Shown: positions 7,817 to 18,670, counted from the stretch's first letter. The stretch: 64,000 bases of DNA from Cellulophaga sp. 20_2_10 (GCF_023476645.1 NZ_JAMCOJ010000005.1:186001-250000); one strand, 5' to 3'. A program made the numbers and translations. Notes: a model not told the origin generated them from the sequence alone.

Positions 7817-10552
7817 TTATTTAATCTCTTTTTCTACAAATGGCGTATTTGGATCGCAAATAGCGTGCACCAAACTTTGCAGCTCTTTTGTAAACAACTC
7901 CAATGTATCTTGTGTTATTATAGTACTTTTGTTATCCGTAAATTTTAAAATACCTGCCTTTATGTTTTTAAAAGAAAAAATACCTGCCTCAACTTTATCT
8001 ATAGGATGCTCACTATTATACATATATGCGTAGCATAGCAATTGGAAAGCTTTACTTTTATCGTACTCTTGTACAATGTCTTCCCATGAAGATAAATTAA
8101 GATTCCTTTGCTCCACCTTACCTGTTTTATAATCTATTACACGCAAAACACCATCTATCTCGTCTATTCTGTCTAGTTTACCTTTTATATGTATAGGAAA
8201 GTTTAATCCAGGTACATTTATAGCTGTTTTTAGTGCTAGCTCTAATCCTATTATTTTTATCTTATGTCTTTTAGCACTCGTAACTTCTAACTTAATAAAG
8301 TTTTCTACATACTTTAAAACTACATTAAAAGCTATTAAATTTTTCCCTTCTTCTAAGCTTACGTTCTTATAAAACTTAGCAAATTGTTTACGTACAACAG
8401 CATTAATAGATGGTAGTAGCGCGTTTAACTTTTCGGGATCTAAAAATTGGCCTAAAAATGGTTGATAAAGCTCGTCTAAAGTTTCATGTACAATAGTACC
8501 AAAAGTATTGGCCGCTACAGTTTCTTCCACTTCCTCTAATTCGTTAATTTTTAAAATGTTCTTTTTATAAAAATCTAAAGGATTTCTAATGTAATTAGAT
8601 AAAGATGTTGGCGAAAAACCATAAGCAGCAATGCCTTTAATTAACTCCATTAAATGTATATCTTTCTGTATTAAAACCTCTTTCTTTTCTGGAGATTTAA
8701 TTTCTGGAAAAGCTATGGTTTCGGTAATGTAGTTAGACATGTTATCATCTGCTACCAACTGTCTAATTAACCTACTAACCTCACCGCCTTCTAGTACATC
8801 TGGTTCTGTATTATACACCAAATGAATATTTTTTGCTCGTTGAAGAAGTCTATAAAAGTGATATGTGTAAACTGCATCTTTTTCCTTGTACGTAGGCAAA
8901 CCATACAATTTTTTAATATCAAAAGGAATAAAAGAATTGTTAGACTTTCCTGATGGTAATATACCTTCGTTTACAGATGTTAATATTACGGTTTCAAAAT
9001 CTAGATTTCTACTCTCTAACATTCCCATAATTTGCAAGCCTTTTAATGGCTCTCCCTTAAAGTCTAAGGTTTCACTAGACAGTAATTCTTTATAAAGTCC
9101 AAAAAGCGATTGTAAATCGTCTAAAAATGGGTATTTAACTACTAAATCATTCAACTGATTAAACAACTGATGAAACCTATATAAATATTCTAACTCCAAA
9201 CCATTACCCTCTACAGTTACGTGTTCTTTTATTGCGGTAATAAGAGTTAAACATTTCTCTAAAAACACTGGTACCGTTACAGTAGAACTGTAAAACAATA
9301 AGTCTAAATGAGTTGTATTGTTGTTACTAGCTAACTTTAATTTAGGCACATCTACATAAATCCAGTTTCTAGATTTAATTTCTGTACATATAGTATCTGC
9401 AATAGATTCTGCATCTTCAGTAGAAAACAATAGTTGTATATAGGGGTGATTTAAAAGTGTTATTACTTGTTGGTAGTACCAGCCTTTTACATCTTGGCGT
9501 ATATAAGCCTCGAACAATTGCGTAAATAAACTTTCTAAAGGTGATTTATGTAACGGAAAACCCATTGTAATGTTAATACCATTAATTTCTTCTGGTATAG
9601 CGTTAATTAAAGGGTTTAAAAGAGTTTCATCTCCCAAAACAACCGCTGTATTGGTTAATATACTCTTTTTCTCTAAATGCATTTCTCCTAATAGGTTACC
9701 AACAAACTTGGCCTGTGATACATTTTTAGGAACACCTGTAATGCTAATGTTTTTTTCTGTTAAGTATTGCCCCTTTGTAGTTCGTAATGGCTTGTCTTTA
9801 AAATAACCCCATTTAGTACTAAACTGACGAATAAAAAAGCCTGCATCATGCACAGGATCGTTAAAGAAATACTCATCTAAATCCCAGTAAATTTCTGCTT
9901 CTGTTTTTTCTAAAATAGTTTCTAAAATAAGCTCCTCGGCAGTATTTAAAGCATTAAAACCTATAAACAAATGTTTACTTTGTTTTGTTTCTTGTATATA
10001 GCTATCTAAATTAGCACAAGCTTGCCTATACACCAATCCTTGGTGACCAAGACCTTCTGCCTTAAGTCCAGCATTAAAAGCTGTGTACAAAGCCTCTAAA
10101 GAGTTCCAGAAAGCAATATAATTGGTTATAATAGTACTATTATCTTTTTCTACAGACCAATGATTAATTTCTTGTACCGCATTAAGGTGAGAAAAGATTT
10201 TAGCGGTATCTACTAAATATCTATCTATTTCATTAAAGTCTTGTAATAGGGTAGTTCCCCATTTAGAAAAAGCATAAAAATTATCTCTTTCTCCTTTTAC
10301 AGAAGATTCGTATGCTTTGTATAACTCAAATAATTGTTGTGTGTTAGACGCATAAGCTAAACCAGATATTGTTTCTACAAAGTCTTCTATACTTTGTATT
10401 TCTGGGGCAAATATGGTTGCATCTGTATGTTGGGAGATTGCATTTTTAAGAAACGTGCCTGCACGTTTACTAGGTAGAACAAAAATAAGGTTCTCTAATG
10501 AACCTTCTTTTTCTATAATTGTAAGTAGTGTTTCTTCTAAAAAGCTTTGCAT
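7817..10552 (-). CDS. addB: AddB-like PD-(D/E)XK nuclease/helicase-fold protein
   Basis: The 911-residue protein begins with an inactivated helicase-like region (LPSKRAGTFLK near residues 26-36 in place of a Walker A) and ends with a RecB-type PD-(D/E)XK nuclease. The nuclease core is visible near residue 805 (RVIDYKTGK), with the preceding GKLDRID Asp and an upstream TIVHETLDELY helix. This organisation matches AddB/RexB-like partners of AddA, which process double-strand breaks for RecA loading. I see no evident C-terminal iron-sulphur cysteine cluster. The AddA-like partner is encoded at 13293-16412 on the same strand, with kbl and an OmpA gene in between. The function is well supported by family; the gene symbol is less certain. 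Confidence 0.85.
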   Translation of the reverse strand: MQSFLEETLLTIIEKEGSLENLIFVLPSKRAGTFLKNAISQHTDATIFAPEIQSIEDFVETISGLAYASNTQQLFELYKAYESSVKGERDNFYAFSKWGTTLLQDFNEIDRYLVDTAKIFSHLNAVQEINHWSVEKDNSTIITNYIAFWNSLEALYTAFNAGLKAEGLGHQGLVYRQACANLDSYIQETKQSKHLFIGFNALNTAEELILETILEKTEAEIYWDLDEYFFNDPVHDAGFFIRQFSTKWGYFKDKPLRTTKGQYLTEKNISITGVPKNVSQAKFVGNLLGEMHLEKKSILTNTAVVLGDETLLNPLINAIPEEINGINITMGFPLHKSPLESLFTQLFEAYIRQDVKGWYYQQVITLLNHPYIQLLFSTEDAESIADTICTEIKSRNWIYVDVPKLKLASNNNTTHLDLLFYSSTVTVPVFLEKCLTLITAIKEHVTVEGNGLELEYLYRFHQLFNQLNDLVVKYPFLDDLQSLFGLYKELLSSETLDFKGEPLKGLQIMGMLESRNLDFETVILTSVNEGILPSGKSNNSFIPFDIKKLYGLPTYKEKDAVYTYHFYRLLQRAKNIHLVYNTEPDVLEGGEVSRLIRQLVADDNMSNYITETIAFPEIKSPEKKEVLIQKDIHLMELIKGIAAYGFSPTSLSNYIRNPLDFYKKNILKINELEEVEETVAANTFGTIVHETLDELYQPFLGQFLDPEKLNALLPSINAVVRKQFAKFYKNVSLEEGKNLIAFNVVLKYVENFIKLEVTSAKRHKIKIIGLELALKTAINVPGLNFPIHIKGKLDRIDEIDGVLRVIDYKTGKVEQRNLNLSSWEDIVQEYDKSKAFQLLCYAYMYNSEHPIDKVEAGIFSFKNIKAGILKFTDNKSTIITQDTLELFTKELQSLVHAICDPNTPFVEKEIK

Positions 10553-10561
10553 GGGTTAAAA

Positions 10562-10594
10562 ATAAAAAAAGCTCCGCAATTGCGGAGCTTTTTC
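10562..10594 (-). terminator. Terminator after OmpA gene
   Basis: A perfect 10-bp palindromic stem (AGCTCCGCAATTGCGGAGCT, 10570-10589) is followed on the minus strand by a T-rich run. It separates the OmpA gene from the AddB-like gene. Confidence 0.85.
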
Positions 10595-10620
10595 TATAAA
10601 ATTAGAGTTTAAAACTCTTA

Positions 10621-11979
10621 TTATTTTACTAAGTTGATTTCAACTCTTCTGTTTTGCTTTCTACCAGCTCTAGTTTTGTTAGTAGCCATTGGCTTATCTT
10701 CTCCGTAACCTACAGCAGATAATCTAAATTCACCAATTCCTTTTTCTACTAAAAATTCTTTTACTGAAAGAGCTCTAGACTCAGACAATTTCTGGTTTAA
10801 AGAAGCAGAACCAACACTATCAGTGTGACCTTCAACTGTAAACTTAGCGTTAGGATACTCTTTTAAGATAGTAATGATATCTACCATAACAGCAGTAGAC
10901 TCAGCTTTGATAGAAGATTTACCTGTATCAAATAAGATAGTTCTAGCGTAGTCATTCAATTGCTTTTGAACTTCTTCAGTTACTTCAGGACAACCGTTGT
11001 TAGCAACAGTACCAGCAACCTCAGGACATTTATCATCCTTGTCTAATACACCATCTTTATCTTTATCAGCCCAAGGACATCCGTTGTTTGCAGCAGGACC
11101 AGCCTCAGAAGGACATTTATCATCTTTATCAGCAACACCGTCACCATCAGCATCAGGACAACCGTTTAATGCAGCAGTACCTGCTTCATTAGGACAAGCG
11201 TCATCTTTATCAGCGATACCATCACCGTCAGCATCAGGACAACCGTTCATTTCTTTAGATCCAGCTTCGTTAGGACAAGCATCTTTGCTGTCTTCGATAC
11301 CATCACCATCAGCATCAGGACAACCGTTGAAAGCTTCTAAACCAGCAACTTCTGGACAAGCATCATCTTTGTCATAAACACCATCACCATCTGTATCAGC
11401 ACCACCAAATTTGATAGCAAGACCAGCTAAGTGTTGGAAATGTTTAACGCTGTAATCTTCAAATCCGTGCTTGTAACCAGTTTGTAATGTTAAACCTATG
11501 TTCTCAGAGAACCATATGTTAACACCAACACCACCGTTTACAGTACCAGAACCGATTTCATCAACCCACGTGTAACCACCACCGATTTCAACGAAAGGAT
11601 CAATTGTTGTATTTTTTAAGAATGCATATTTAATTGCACCATCTAAACCGTAGTAAGAAAGGTCATCAGCTGCCCAATCTCCTAAGTTTTCAATTCTATT
11701 TAAAGAACCTCTAACTCCTACAGAGAAACCATTACCTACAGATCTAGAAACTCCAATATAAGAGATAGAAGGAAGAATGTTCCAGTGATCAGTAGCATTG
11801 AAGTACTCATCAAACAATTCTCCAGTAGGGTAAGCGGCATCCTCATCATTAGTTGGCCACATATCAACTGCGTTTACACCAAAATTAATCTGCCAAGGAT
11901 TATTTTCGTCTTGCGCTTGCATGTTGTTTACACCTACTAGAAGTAAGGCAACAACCATTAATTTGCTAAGATTTTTCAT
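10621..11979 (-). CDS. OmpA/OprF-type outer-membrane protein with thrombospondin type 3 repeats
   Basis: The 452-residue protein has a signal peptide cut near residue 22 (NMQAQ). An N-terminal beta-barrel (about 25-190) follows, then five or so calcium-binding thrombospondin type 3 repeats (about 193-330; DxDGDGxxDxxDxCPxxAG pattern) and a C-terminal OmpA peptidoglycan-binding domain (about 340-452; [26 protein letters not shown]). The repeats are also visible in DNA as near-identical blocks of about 60 bp. It anchors the outer membrane to peptidoglycan and is typically among the most abundant envelope proteins. A strong promoter is present at 12015-12044 and a strong terminator follows the gene, so it is a monocistronic unit inside the addA-kbl-addB region. 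Confidence 0.95.
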   Translation of the reverse strand: MKNLSKLMVVALLLVGVNNMQAQDENNPWQINFGVNAVDMWPTNDEDAAYPTGELFDEYFNATDHWNILPSISYIGVSRSVGNGFSVGVRGSLNRIENLGDWAADDLSYYGLDGAIKYAFLKNTTIDPFVEIGGGYTWVDEIGSGTVNGGVGVNIWFSENIGLTLQTGYKHGFEDYSVKHFQHLAGLAIKFGGADTDGDGVYDKDDACPEVAGLEAFNGCPDADGDGIEDSKDACPNEAGSKEMNGCPDADGDGIADKDDACPNEAGTAALNGCPDADGDGVADKDDKCPSEAGPAANNGCPWADKDKDGVLDKDDKCPEVAGTVANNGCPEVTEEVQKQLNDYARTILFDTGKSSIKAESTAVMVDIITILKEYPNAKFTVEGHTDSVGSASLNQKLSESRALSVKEFLVEKGIGEFRLSAVGYGEDKPMATNKTRAGRKQNRRVEINLVK

Positions 11980-12014
11980 GCTTTAAAATTTAAGTTTTAA
12001 GTGTTTGTAAGCTG

Positions 12015-12044
12015 CAAATGTAAGTTGTTAGGATTTATTAACAA
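12015..12044 (-). promoter_or_regulatory. Promoter of OmpA gene
   Basis: On the minus strand TTG (12042-12044) is separated by 19 bp from TACATTTG (12015-12022), an exact fit to the Bacteroidota sigma-A promoter consensus. The ATG at 11979 lies about 35 bases downstream. Confidence 0.65.
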
Positions 12045-12093
12045 AATCAAACAACTCTTTTTTTTAACATTACATGTAAAAAAAGAATGTTAA

Positions 12094-13287
12094 TTATATG
12101 ATACCAAGTTCTTTTCCAACCTCGGTGAAAGCCGCAATAGCTTTGTCTAAATGCTCTTTTTCGTGTGCAGCAGACAGTTGAACTCTTATCCTTGCCTTGT
12201 CTTTAGGCACAACCGGAAAGAAAAACCCTATTACATATATGCCTCTTTCTAATAGCATATTTGCCATTTTCTGAGAAAGCTTTGCGTCATAAAGCATTAC
12301 GGGTACTATTGCAGAATCACCATCTATAATGTCTAAACCTGCTGCCTTCATCCCTTTTTTAAAGTATGCCGTGTTTTCTGCTAGCTTATCTCTTAGGGTT
12401 GTATCCTTATCTAACATCTCAAAAACTTTAATAGATGCACCTACTATTGCTGGCGCTAAAGAGTTTGAAAACAAATAAGGTCTAGAACGCTGTCTTAGAA
12501 TTTCTATAATTTCTTTTTTACCGGTAGTATAACCTCCCATTGCACCACCTAAAGCTTTACCCAAGGTACCTGTTATAATATCTATACGGTCTAAAACTCC
12601 TTTTTCTTCTAATGTACCACGACCTGTTTCTCCTATAAAACCTGCCGAGTGGCATTCATCTATCATTACCAAAGCATCATACTTATCTGCTAAGTCACAT
12701 ATTTTATCTAAAGGTGCTAGTATACCATCCATAGAGAATACACCATCTGTAACAATTATTTTAAACCTAGAACCATCTGCATTGGCTTGTTTAAGCTGCT
12801 CTTCTAAATCTGCCATATCATTATTAGCATACCTATATCGCTTTGCTTTACACAAACGAACACCATCTATAATAGATGCGTGGTTTAATGAATCTGATAT
12901 TATAGCATCTTCTGCAGATAATAATGGTTCAAAAACACCTCCGTTAGCATCAAAAGCTGCTGCATATAATATGGTATCTTCTGTACCATAAAAATTAGCT
13001 ACTTTTTGTTCTAGCTCTTTATGTATATCTTGTGTACCACATATAAAACGCACAGATGACATACCAAAACCATGCGTATCCATAGCATCTTTAGCTGCTT
13101 GTACTACTTCTGGGTGATTTGATAAACCTAAATAATTGTTGGCACAAAAATTAATTACCTCTTCTCCTGTAGAGATTTTAATAACTGCATCTTGTGGAGA
13201 CGTTATAATACGCTCTGTTTTGTATAGACCTGCTTCTTTAATCGCGTCTATTTCTTGTTGTAAGTGTTCTTTAATTTTACCGTACAT
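12094..13287 (-). CDS. kbl: Glycine C-acetyltransferase (2-amino-3-ketobutyrate CoA ligase)
   Basis: This is a fold-type I PLP enzyme of the alpha-oxoamine synthase group, 397 residues, the usual Kbl length. The PLP lysine is K244 in GTLGKALGG, and the FCANNYLGL start and [10 protein letters not shown] (Asp binding the pyridine nitrogen) are intact. It cleaves 2-amino-3-ketobutyrate with CoA to glycine and acetyl-CoA in threonine breakdown, or works in reverse. The gene begins five bases after the stop of the AddA-like gene, so the two are probably co-transcribed. No threonine dehydrogenase is encoded nearby. Related members (KBL versus serine palmitoyltransferase-like) are hard to separate by eye, but the sequence favours Kbl. 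Confidence 0.93.
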   Translation of the reverse strand: MYGKIKEHLQQEIDAIKEAGLYKTERIITSPQDAVIKISTGEEVINFCANNYLGLSNHPEVVQAAKDAMDTHGFGMSSVRFICGTQDIHKELEQKVANFYGTEDTILYAAAFDANGGVFEPLLSAEDAIISDSLNHASIIDGVRLCKAKRYRYANNDMADLEEQLKQANADGSRFKIIVTDGVFSMDGILAPLDKICDLADKYDALVMIDECHSAGFIGETGRGTLEEKGVLDRIDIITGTLGKALGGAMGGYTTGKKEIIEILRQRSRPYLFSNSLAPAIVGASIKVFEMLDKDTTLRDKLAENTAYFKKGMKAAGLDIIDGDSAIVPVMLYDAKLSQKMANMLLERGIYVIGFFFPVVPKDKARIRVQLSAAHEKEHLDKAIAAFTEVGKELGII

Positions 13288-13292
13288 AATTT

Positions 13293-16200
13293 TTAACTTA
13301 TAAATTCTGGCGTTATGTTATCATTAATATAGACTATAACTTTAGTTGCTATTTTATAATTCATAGCTTCTAATGCCGCAGCATACTTATTTACTTGTTG
13401 GTGATACGTTTTGTTTTCAACACCCGTTTTATAATCTATAATAGCTGCTTCATTATTTGTATTAATAACAACCCTATCTGGACGCAAAAGTAACCCTTCT
13501 GCTGTAATTATATCCTTTTCGTTCTTAACAATATTTCCTTCCTTATAATATATCTCTAAATCTGGATGCTCTATTATTGTAAGTACTTTTTGCTTAGTGT
13601 CTTTTTTATCTTGCTGGGCTAAATGCCCATCTCTTATTAATATAGCAATAGCCTTATCTACATCTTTTTTTGTTTTAATATAACTAAGGAGTAGATGTAT
13701 TAAGTTCCCTTTTTCCATAGCTACGTCTCTACCAGTCTCCCACAACATACCAGACTGAGTTAGTATTTTAAAACTTGGTCTATCTTTTGTAGAATATTGA
13801 TAAGGTATGTGGTTTAGCTCATTAACTACTTTAGCAGAAGCTTCTGCTTCCTCTAAATTACCAAAACTATAGGTAAGCTCAGTGTCTGTCCAAACTCCTA
13901 TTTGTTGCAGGTACTTAATAAACAAGCCAGAATACTTATTCATATTAGGTTCGCCTTTTGTACTAATCTCTTTTTTACTTATTACATATAATCCTTTAAC
14001 TGCTCTTGTAAGTGCTACATACAGTACATTAAAGGCGTCCAGTTCCATTTTACTATGCTCTTCTGTAAATAACTTTGCTGCTAACTCACCGTACTCTTCC
14101 ATTTCTTGCTTCTTAGTAACAAGCATTTCTGTAAAACCATTAAAATGTACAGGATCTACGGGAAGCCAAATCTTCTCGTCTTTACCATATATAAATGAAT
14201 TTGCAAACGGAAATATAACAATAGGAAACTCTAACCCCTTAGACTTATGAACTGTCATAATCTGGACAGCATTAATATTATCTGGAGCTTTTAAAGACAA
14301 TTTATCTTTTTTCTTTTCCCAATATGATAAAAAAGTTTGGGCGCTAACACCATCTTTTTGCTCTACATCTAAAACCTCATCCATTAAGCTTATTAGGTAT
14401 GCGTCTGATGCTTCTGCTAATTTAAATTGATGAATTGCTTTTTCAAAAGCATCATAAACAGATGATTGTTTTAATTTACCTATTGCAAAACCATAATCAT
14501 TAAGCAAAAACTCTTCTAAAGAGTTTAAATGGGTTTGTATAAAATTATGAGTTCCTTCTTTTTCATCTGCTAAAAAATATAAGATTTCATAAGCTGTATC
14601 CTTATCCTTTGGCTGTGTACTGTATTTTAAAAGATTGATAAGAAAAGTTACTTTAGTACTACTCTTTAATAACAAAGATTCTGATGATATAATAGGTATG
14701 CTTTGCGCAGTTAAAAAATCTGCTAATACATAACTATGACTATTAGACCTTACTAAAATACAAATGTCCTTATAATTGTATTTTTTTTCTAACGTAAGTT
14801 CTTCTATTGTTTCTAAAACAGTAATACAATATAAATCGTTATCATTTTCTTCCTTTTCATTTGGTATAAAAGATAATGTAACCAAACCACCTTCTTTTGT
14901 ATTTACCTCTTGTTTATTACCAGAAACATACAATTCTGCATAGGTTGGGTTATTTAAAAGCTCACTAGATAAACTAAAAAAACTATTATTAAAATTAATA
15001 ACCTCTGAATAACTTCTATAATTTTTAGGTAATTCTGCTGTTACGGGCTCTAATACATAAGGCAGCTTTTCTTTATTGGTAAGTTGTATAAACTGTTCTG
15101 CTTTACCTCCACGCCACCTATAAATAGCTTGCTTGGCATCACCCACCAATAAAAGAGATCCCATTTTACCATAATCGTCTAAGCTTTCTAGAGCATTACC
15201 AATTAGTGGCACTAGGTTTTCCCATTGAAGCTCAGATGTATCCTGAAATTCATCTACAAAATAGTGCCTGTATTTCTCCCCTAAACGTTCATATATAAAA
15301 GGAGCTGGCTGATTTTTTATTTCTTTAGAAATAATAGCATTAAAAGAAGCCAATGTTAACTGGTCCCTTTCTTTACAAATAGCATTTATCTCTTTTTGTA
15401 TTTCGTTTAAGACGGTTAATGGCACAATATTATTGTACACGTTTTTATACAATGCTCTTTGGTAAACACTTTGCTTTACACTTAAATAAATTTCTAAAAG
15501 TAAAGGTGCTATATGCTCTGGCGCATTTTTTACGCTCGCTTTAAATATTTTACCATCTCGCAAGTTTTCTTCTAACTTGTTGTTGTACAACTTGGTTGGA
15601 TTAAACTCACCCTCTATTACTTTTTTAAAATGATTTGGTAATGTTTGCCTTGGAAAATCTACAATATCGATACCTTCTGTATCTATAATAGTTTGTACTG
15701 CCTTTGCTTTTTCTATACTACTATCCTCTAAATTTTTTAGAGCCGTAGTAATTGTCTTTTTTAAAGCTAAAAAATCGGTAATACTTTTGGCTTTAAAACT
15801 CTTTAAATGCTCTATGTTATTTTCATTAAATAACATTTTCCCTACCTTATTTAAATCAAAAGAGATGTCCCAACTTTTATCATCATCAATTTTTTCAAAA
15901 GTAAATTCTAACAATGTATTGGTTAATAATTTATCTGTACCTGCTTTAGCTATTAAACGTTCCACCGCTTCAGCCAAAAGTAATTCGGTATCTAAAACAA
16001 CTTCAAAATTCTGAGGTATTTTTAAATCTTTAGCAAAGGTTCTAATAAGCCTGTGCGTAAATTTATCTATCGTAGATATATCAAAAAAAGCATAATTATG
16101 CAATATACTCTTATGTACTTGCTTAGCTCTTTTTTGTAATTCTTCTGTACTTACACTTAACTCTTTAGCGACATCTAAGAATAAATCTGATGGCGTAACT

Positions 16201-16412
16201 GTAATACCTGTTTTACTAAAAGCATATAAATTATCTAAAATACGCTGTTTCATTTCGTTTACAGCCTTATTTGTAAATGTAATAGCTAGTATTTGTCTAT
16301 AACTTTTAGATGTTTCTGAAGACAAAATAATTTTTAGGTATTCTTTGGCCAAGGTGTATGTTTTACCAGAACCGGCAGATGCACTGTATATTTTATAAGG
16401 AGAAGTTTCCAA
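13293..16412 (-). CDS. addA: AddA/RecB-like UvrD helicase-nuclease
   Basis: The 1039-residue protein is a superfamily 1A helicase fused to a nuclease. Walker A is at residues 11-18 (SAGSGKT, K17), motif Ia ([13 protein letters not shown]) near 45, Walker B ([10 protein letters not shown]) near 389, motif III/IV ([13 protein letters not shown]) near 430 and motif V/VI ([19 protein letters not shown]) in the C-terminal half. A RecB-type nuclease core (IIDYKTG) lies near residue 992. This matches AddA of the AddAB recombination complex, which unwinds and resects double-strand breaks. It is the first gene of a minus-strand group; kbl follows at five bases. It is divergent from the superoxide dismutase gene. 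Confidence 0.9.
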   Translation of the reverse strand: METSPYKIYSASAGSGKTYTLAKEYLKIILSSETSKSYRQILAITFTNKAVNEMKQRILDNLYAFSKTGITVTPSDLFLDVAKELSVSTEELQKRAKQVHKSILHNYAFFDISTIDKFTHRLIRTFAKDLKIPQNFEVVLDTELLLAEAVERLIAKAGTDKLLTNTLLEFTFEKIDDDKSWDISFDLNKVGKMLFNENNIEHLKSFKAKSITDFLALKKTITTALKNLEDSSIEKAKAVQTIIDTEGIDIVDFPRQTLPNHFKKVIEGEFNPTKLYNNKLEENLRDGKIFKASVKNAPEHIAPLLLEIYLSVKQSVYQRALYKNVYNNIVPLTVLNEIQKEINAICKERDQLTLASFNAIISKEIKNQPAPFIYERLGEKYRHYFVDEFQDTSELQWENLVPLIGNALESLDDYGKMGSLLLVGDAKQAIYRWRGGKAEQFIQLTNKEKLPYVLEPVTAELPKNYRSYSEVINFNNSFFSLSSELLNNPTYAELYVSGNKQEVNTKEGGLVTLSFIPNEKEENDNDLYCITVLETIEELTLEKKYNYKDICILVRSNSHSYVLADFLTAQSIPIISSESLLLKSSTKVTFLINLLKYSTQPKDKDTAYEILYFLADEKEGTHNFIQTHLNSLEEFLLNDYGFAIGKLKQSSVYDAFEKAIHQFKLAEASDAYLISLMDEVLDVEQKDGVSAQTFLSYWEKKKDKLSLKAPDNINAVQIMTVHKSKGLEFPIVIFPFANSFIYGKDEKIWLPVDPVHFNGFTEMLVTKKQEMEEYGELAAKLFTEEHSKMELDAFNVLYVALTRAVKGLYVISKKEISTKGEPNMNKYSGLFIKYLQQIGVWTDTELTYSFGNLEEAEASAKVVNELNHIPYQYSTKDRPSFKILTQSGMLWETGRDVAMEKGNLIHLLLSYIKTKKDVDKAIAILIRDGHLAQQDKKDTKQKVLTIIEHPDLEIYYKEGNIVKNEKDIITAEGLLLRPDRVVINTNNEAAIIDYKTGVENKTYHQQVNKYAAALEAMNYKIATKVIVYINDNITPEFIS

Positions 16413-16488
16413 GTAGTTTTTAGTTGCAAATTACATAATATTACAATGTTCTTAACAGAAACCTTATGGAAAATGCTTTAGAATATTG

Positions 16489-16496
16489 TAAATTTG
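16489..16496 (+). promoter_or_regulatory. Promoter -7 element of superoxide dismutase gene
   Basis: TAAATTTG matches the TAnnTTTG consensus. Its position, 38 bases before the ATG at 16535, argues that the in-frame ATG at 16466 lies upstream of the promoter and is not the start. Confidence 0.5.
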
Positions 16497-16534
16497 AGCT
16501 ACGACATTTTTTTAACTTAAAAATAGATATAATT

Positions 16535-17143
16535 ATGGCTTTTGATTTACCAAAATTACCTTACGCATACGATGCGTTAGAACCACATATTGATGCTAGA
16601 ACTATGGAGATTCACCATACTAAACATCATAACGGATATACCACTAAACTTAATGGCGCTATAGAAGGTACAGATTTAGCAAATAAATCTATTGAAGATA
16701 TCTTAACTAATTTAGATATGAGCAATGGTGCTGTACGTAACAATGGTGGCGGTTTTTACAATCACTCTCTTTTTTGGGAAGTTATGTCTCCAAACGGTGG
16801 TGGTGAGCCAACAGGAGAATTAGCTGCTGCTATAACCGCTGCTTACGGATCTTTTGATGCTTTTAAAGAAGCTTTCTCTAATGCTGCTGCAACTAGATTT
16901 GGTTCTGGTTGGGCTTGGTTATGTGTACATAAAGGTGGTAAAGTAGAAGTTTGTTCTTCTCCTAACCAAGATAATCCATTAATGCCAGGTGTTGGTTGTG
17001 GTGGTTTCCCTATCTTAGGTTTAGATGTTTGGGAACATGCATACTATTTAAATTACCAAAACAGAAGACCTGACTACATTGGAGGATTCTTTAATGTTAT
17101 TAACTGGGATAAAGTATCTGAACTTTACGCTAGTAATAAATAA
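16535..17143 (+). CDS. sod: Superoxide dismutase (Mn/Fe family)
   Basis: This is a complete 202-residue Mn/Fe superoxide dismutase. Its metal ligands are visible as the His in MEIHHTKHH, the His in YNHSLFWE, and Asp/His in LDVWEHAYY. The C-terminal [10 protein letters not shown] motif is typical. It converts superoxide to hydrogen peroxide and oxygen in the cytoplasm, with no signal peptide. I chose ATG 16535 ([20 protein letters not shown]) because the family starts there and a promoter element lies upstream at 16489; the longer frame from 16466 adds 23 unlike residues. Metal preference (Mn, Fe or cambialistic) cannot be read with confidence. It is monocistronic and closed by a strong terminator. 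Confidence 0.96.
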   Translation: MAFDLPKLPYAYDALEPHIDARTMEIHHTKHHNGYTTKLNGAIEGTDLANKSIEDILTNLDMSNGAVRNNGGGFYNHSLFWEVMSPNGGGEPTGELAAAITAAYGSFDAFKEAFSNAAATRFGSGWAWLCVHKGGKVEVCSSPNQDNPLMPGVGCGGFPILGLDVWEHAYYLNYQNRRPDYIGGFFNVINWDKVSELYASNK

Positions 17144-17160
17144 GAATTATTCTTACAAAT

Positions 17161-17198
17161 AAAAAAAGCCACTCTAAACTTAGAGTGGCTTTTTTTAT
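17161..17198 (+). terminator. Terminator of superoxide dismutase gene
   Basis: A perfect stem (AGCCACTCTAA/TTAGAGTGGCT) is followed by a run of T. It is rich in A before the stem, so it may also act on the opposite strand. Confidence 0.88.
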
Positions 17199-17221
17199 AC
17201 CTTTTATTTAAATAGTTTCTG

Positions 17222-17301
17222 TAAAATAGAAAAGGGCAGAGAAATCTCTACCCTTTTCGTCCCAAATCTTACCATAAACTTAACCTACTTATGCTATGGC
17301 T
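17222..17301 (-). ncRNA. Candidate small RNA, copy 1 of 4
   Basis: A minus-strand unit of about 80 nt. It has a TAATTTAG element (17305-17312), a core CATAGCATAAGTAGGTTAAG shared with the other copies, the segment ATGGTAAGATTTGGG, and a terminator hairpin (17232-17256) with a T-rich tail. In this copy the hairpin is G/C-swapped relative to the others and contains a U-G pair that exists only in minus-strand RNA. It lies between the dismutase terminator and the metalloprotease gene. No reading frame is conserved among copies. The most divergent of the four. Confidence 0.6.
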
Positions 17302-17421
17302 CTGCTAAATTACTGGTATTGTGTCTAATAAAAAAAATATTATGAGAAAAAATTAATGAAAAAAAACGAAAAAATGTAAAAAACATCGATGAAATGCACC
17401 CTAATCGCTTGATTACAAGCA

Positions 17422-17453
17422 AATAAAAAGGCGAAGTTTCCCTCGCCTTTTAT
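17422..17453 (-). terminator. Terminator-like hairpin resembling the small-RNA terminators
   Basis: The stem AAAAGGCGA/TCGCCTTTT with loop GGGAAACT on the minus strand is almost the same as the terminators of small-RNA copies 2-4. The conserved 5' core is absent. It lies about 100 bases after the metalloprotease stop and probably ends that transcript, or it is a decayed copy of the small-RNA unit. Confidence 0.6.
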
Positions 17454-17551
17454 CCAAAAACTAATACCAAAACTTGTGCACAAATCTTATAGTACTGTTA
17501 AAATTATAGTAACAATTAAAAATTTGTACAAAAATGATTGCATTACAATTT

Positions 17552-18442
17552 TTAATCTAACTCAAAATACTCTTCATCTGTCATTTCACCATTCTTAATT
17601 CTTTCTAATTCCTTAGTATAAGAACGAATGTATTTGTCCATTTCTGGATTAAAAAATTCTGATTTCTCTTGTTTGTAAGAACCATTTAAAACTCCATTAT
17701 AGTAGTAGAAAAAGTTGTAATCAAAACTAGATGCATTAAGATCATAAGCTCCTAAAAGAAACCCTAATCTTACTGCAGAACGTCTTTGGTAGCTACGACC
17801 ATGGTGTCCTGGACTAGATGTGTTATTATCACCAATAGATTCTGCAAACTCATAAGCTGCTGCAATCTGAGAAAAACTAGTTTTATTGTACCCGTTTGGT
17901 CTTCTTAGGTAATACCCGGCCATACCATCTGCTTCTAACTCCGCCGCCCTTGCTGTAGTTTCATTTTTAGAAGGATAACCATAAGTAAATTGTAATTGGT
18001 GTGCATATTCATGTGCTAAAATCATAACATTAGCAATTTGCCCTTGTGCCTTAGCTGCATTATAAATAGCCTGACCATAATAAATTTTACCACTACCATA
18101 AGATATAGCATTGTACGTAGAATTTGGATTAGAATTATCTTTTACAAAAGATAAAGGCACTGCTGGCCTTCCCCAAACAGATGCTATCTTAGAATTCTGC
18201 GTTTGCATAAAATTTGTTTCTGATGTAGTACCAATTGAGCTAGATAAAAAAGCTGAACTACTCCAGTTACCATCTACATACCCACAATTATGCAATTCCT
18301 CTGGAAAAGCATCTGAAATTGCCAAAACAGATTCTTCTGCACTCTCTACATCTGCAACGTCTGTGTCTTTGCTACAAGATTGTAACATCGAAAAAAAAGT
18401 AACTCCTAAAACATAGGCTACTTTGCGGTTTAAGTTTTTCAT
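17552..18442 (-). CDS. Putative zinc metalloprotease lipoprotein
   Basis: The 296-residue protein has a lipoprotein signal with lipobox LQSC (C23), so it is probably membrane-anchored outside the cytoplasm. The central part holds a gluzincin-like HExxH motif (H144-E145-H148 in AHEYAHQLQF). An Ala/Glu-rich helix follows with E170/D172 in AAELEADGMAGYY, a good candidate for the third zinc ligand; this layout resembles the YpfJ-type neutral zinc peptidases. The C-terminus is acidic and ends in EEYFELD. The substrate is unknown. The gene stands alone, flanked by the small-RNA repeats on both sides, and I see no clear operon partner. Catalytic identity is inferred from the motif. Confidence 0.82.
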   Translation of the reverse strand: MKNLNRKVAYVLGVTFFSMLQSCSKDTDVADVESAEESVLAISDAFPEELHNCGYVDGNWSSSAFLSSSIGTTSETNFMQTQNSKIASVWGRPAVPLSFVKDNSNPNSTYNAISYGSGKIYYGQAIYNAAKAQGQIANVMILAHEYAHQLQFTYGYPSKNETTARAAELEADGMAGYYLRRPNGYNKTSFSQIAAAYEFAESIGDNNTSSPGHHGRSYQRRSAVRLGFLLGAYDLNASSFDYNFFYYYNGVLNGSYKQEKSEFFNPEMDKYIRSYTKELERIKNGEMTDEEYFELD

Positions 18443-18670
18443 TTCTTTAAAAATTTAAATTAGTTATATATATCACAATATTAATAAATAAATTCTTACA
18501 AATAATTAAATATTAGTTTTTTTTTAACAATATATATGAAACCATCGGATTACTAGGCTTTTATCAAATGAATCTACAATTGTTAATCAAGAAAGAGTCA
18601 AAACAAAATAAAAAGTGAAAAAATGTAATTGTTTTAGATAGACAGAAAATCTAACGCTAGAAAAGTAATG

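Noticed and set aside
10997-11377. Plus-strand frame rich in Ser/Pro/Ala repeats opposite the OmpA gene
   Set aside because: It is the mirror of the Asp-rich thrombospondin type 3 repeats on the other strand.
11000-11400. Tandem DNA repeat as a mobile or recombination element
   Set aside because: The repeats are in frame and encode calcium-binding thrombospondin type 3 units.
13882-14250. 122-codon plus-strand frame within the AddA-like gene
   Set aside because: Antisense to conserved helicase sequence, without homology or promoter.
16466-16534. N-terminal extension of superoxide dismutase
   Set aside because: The extra residues do not match the family and a promoter -7 element lies inside this stretch.
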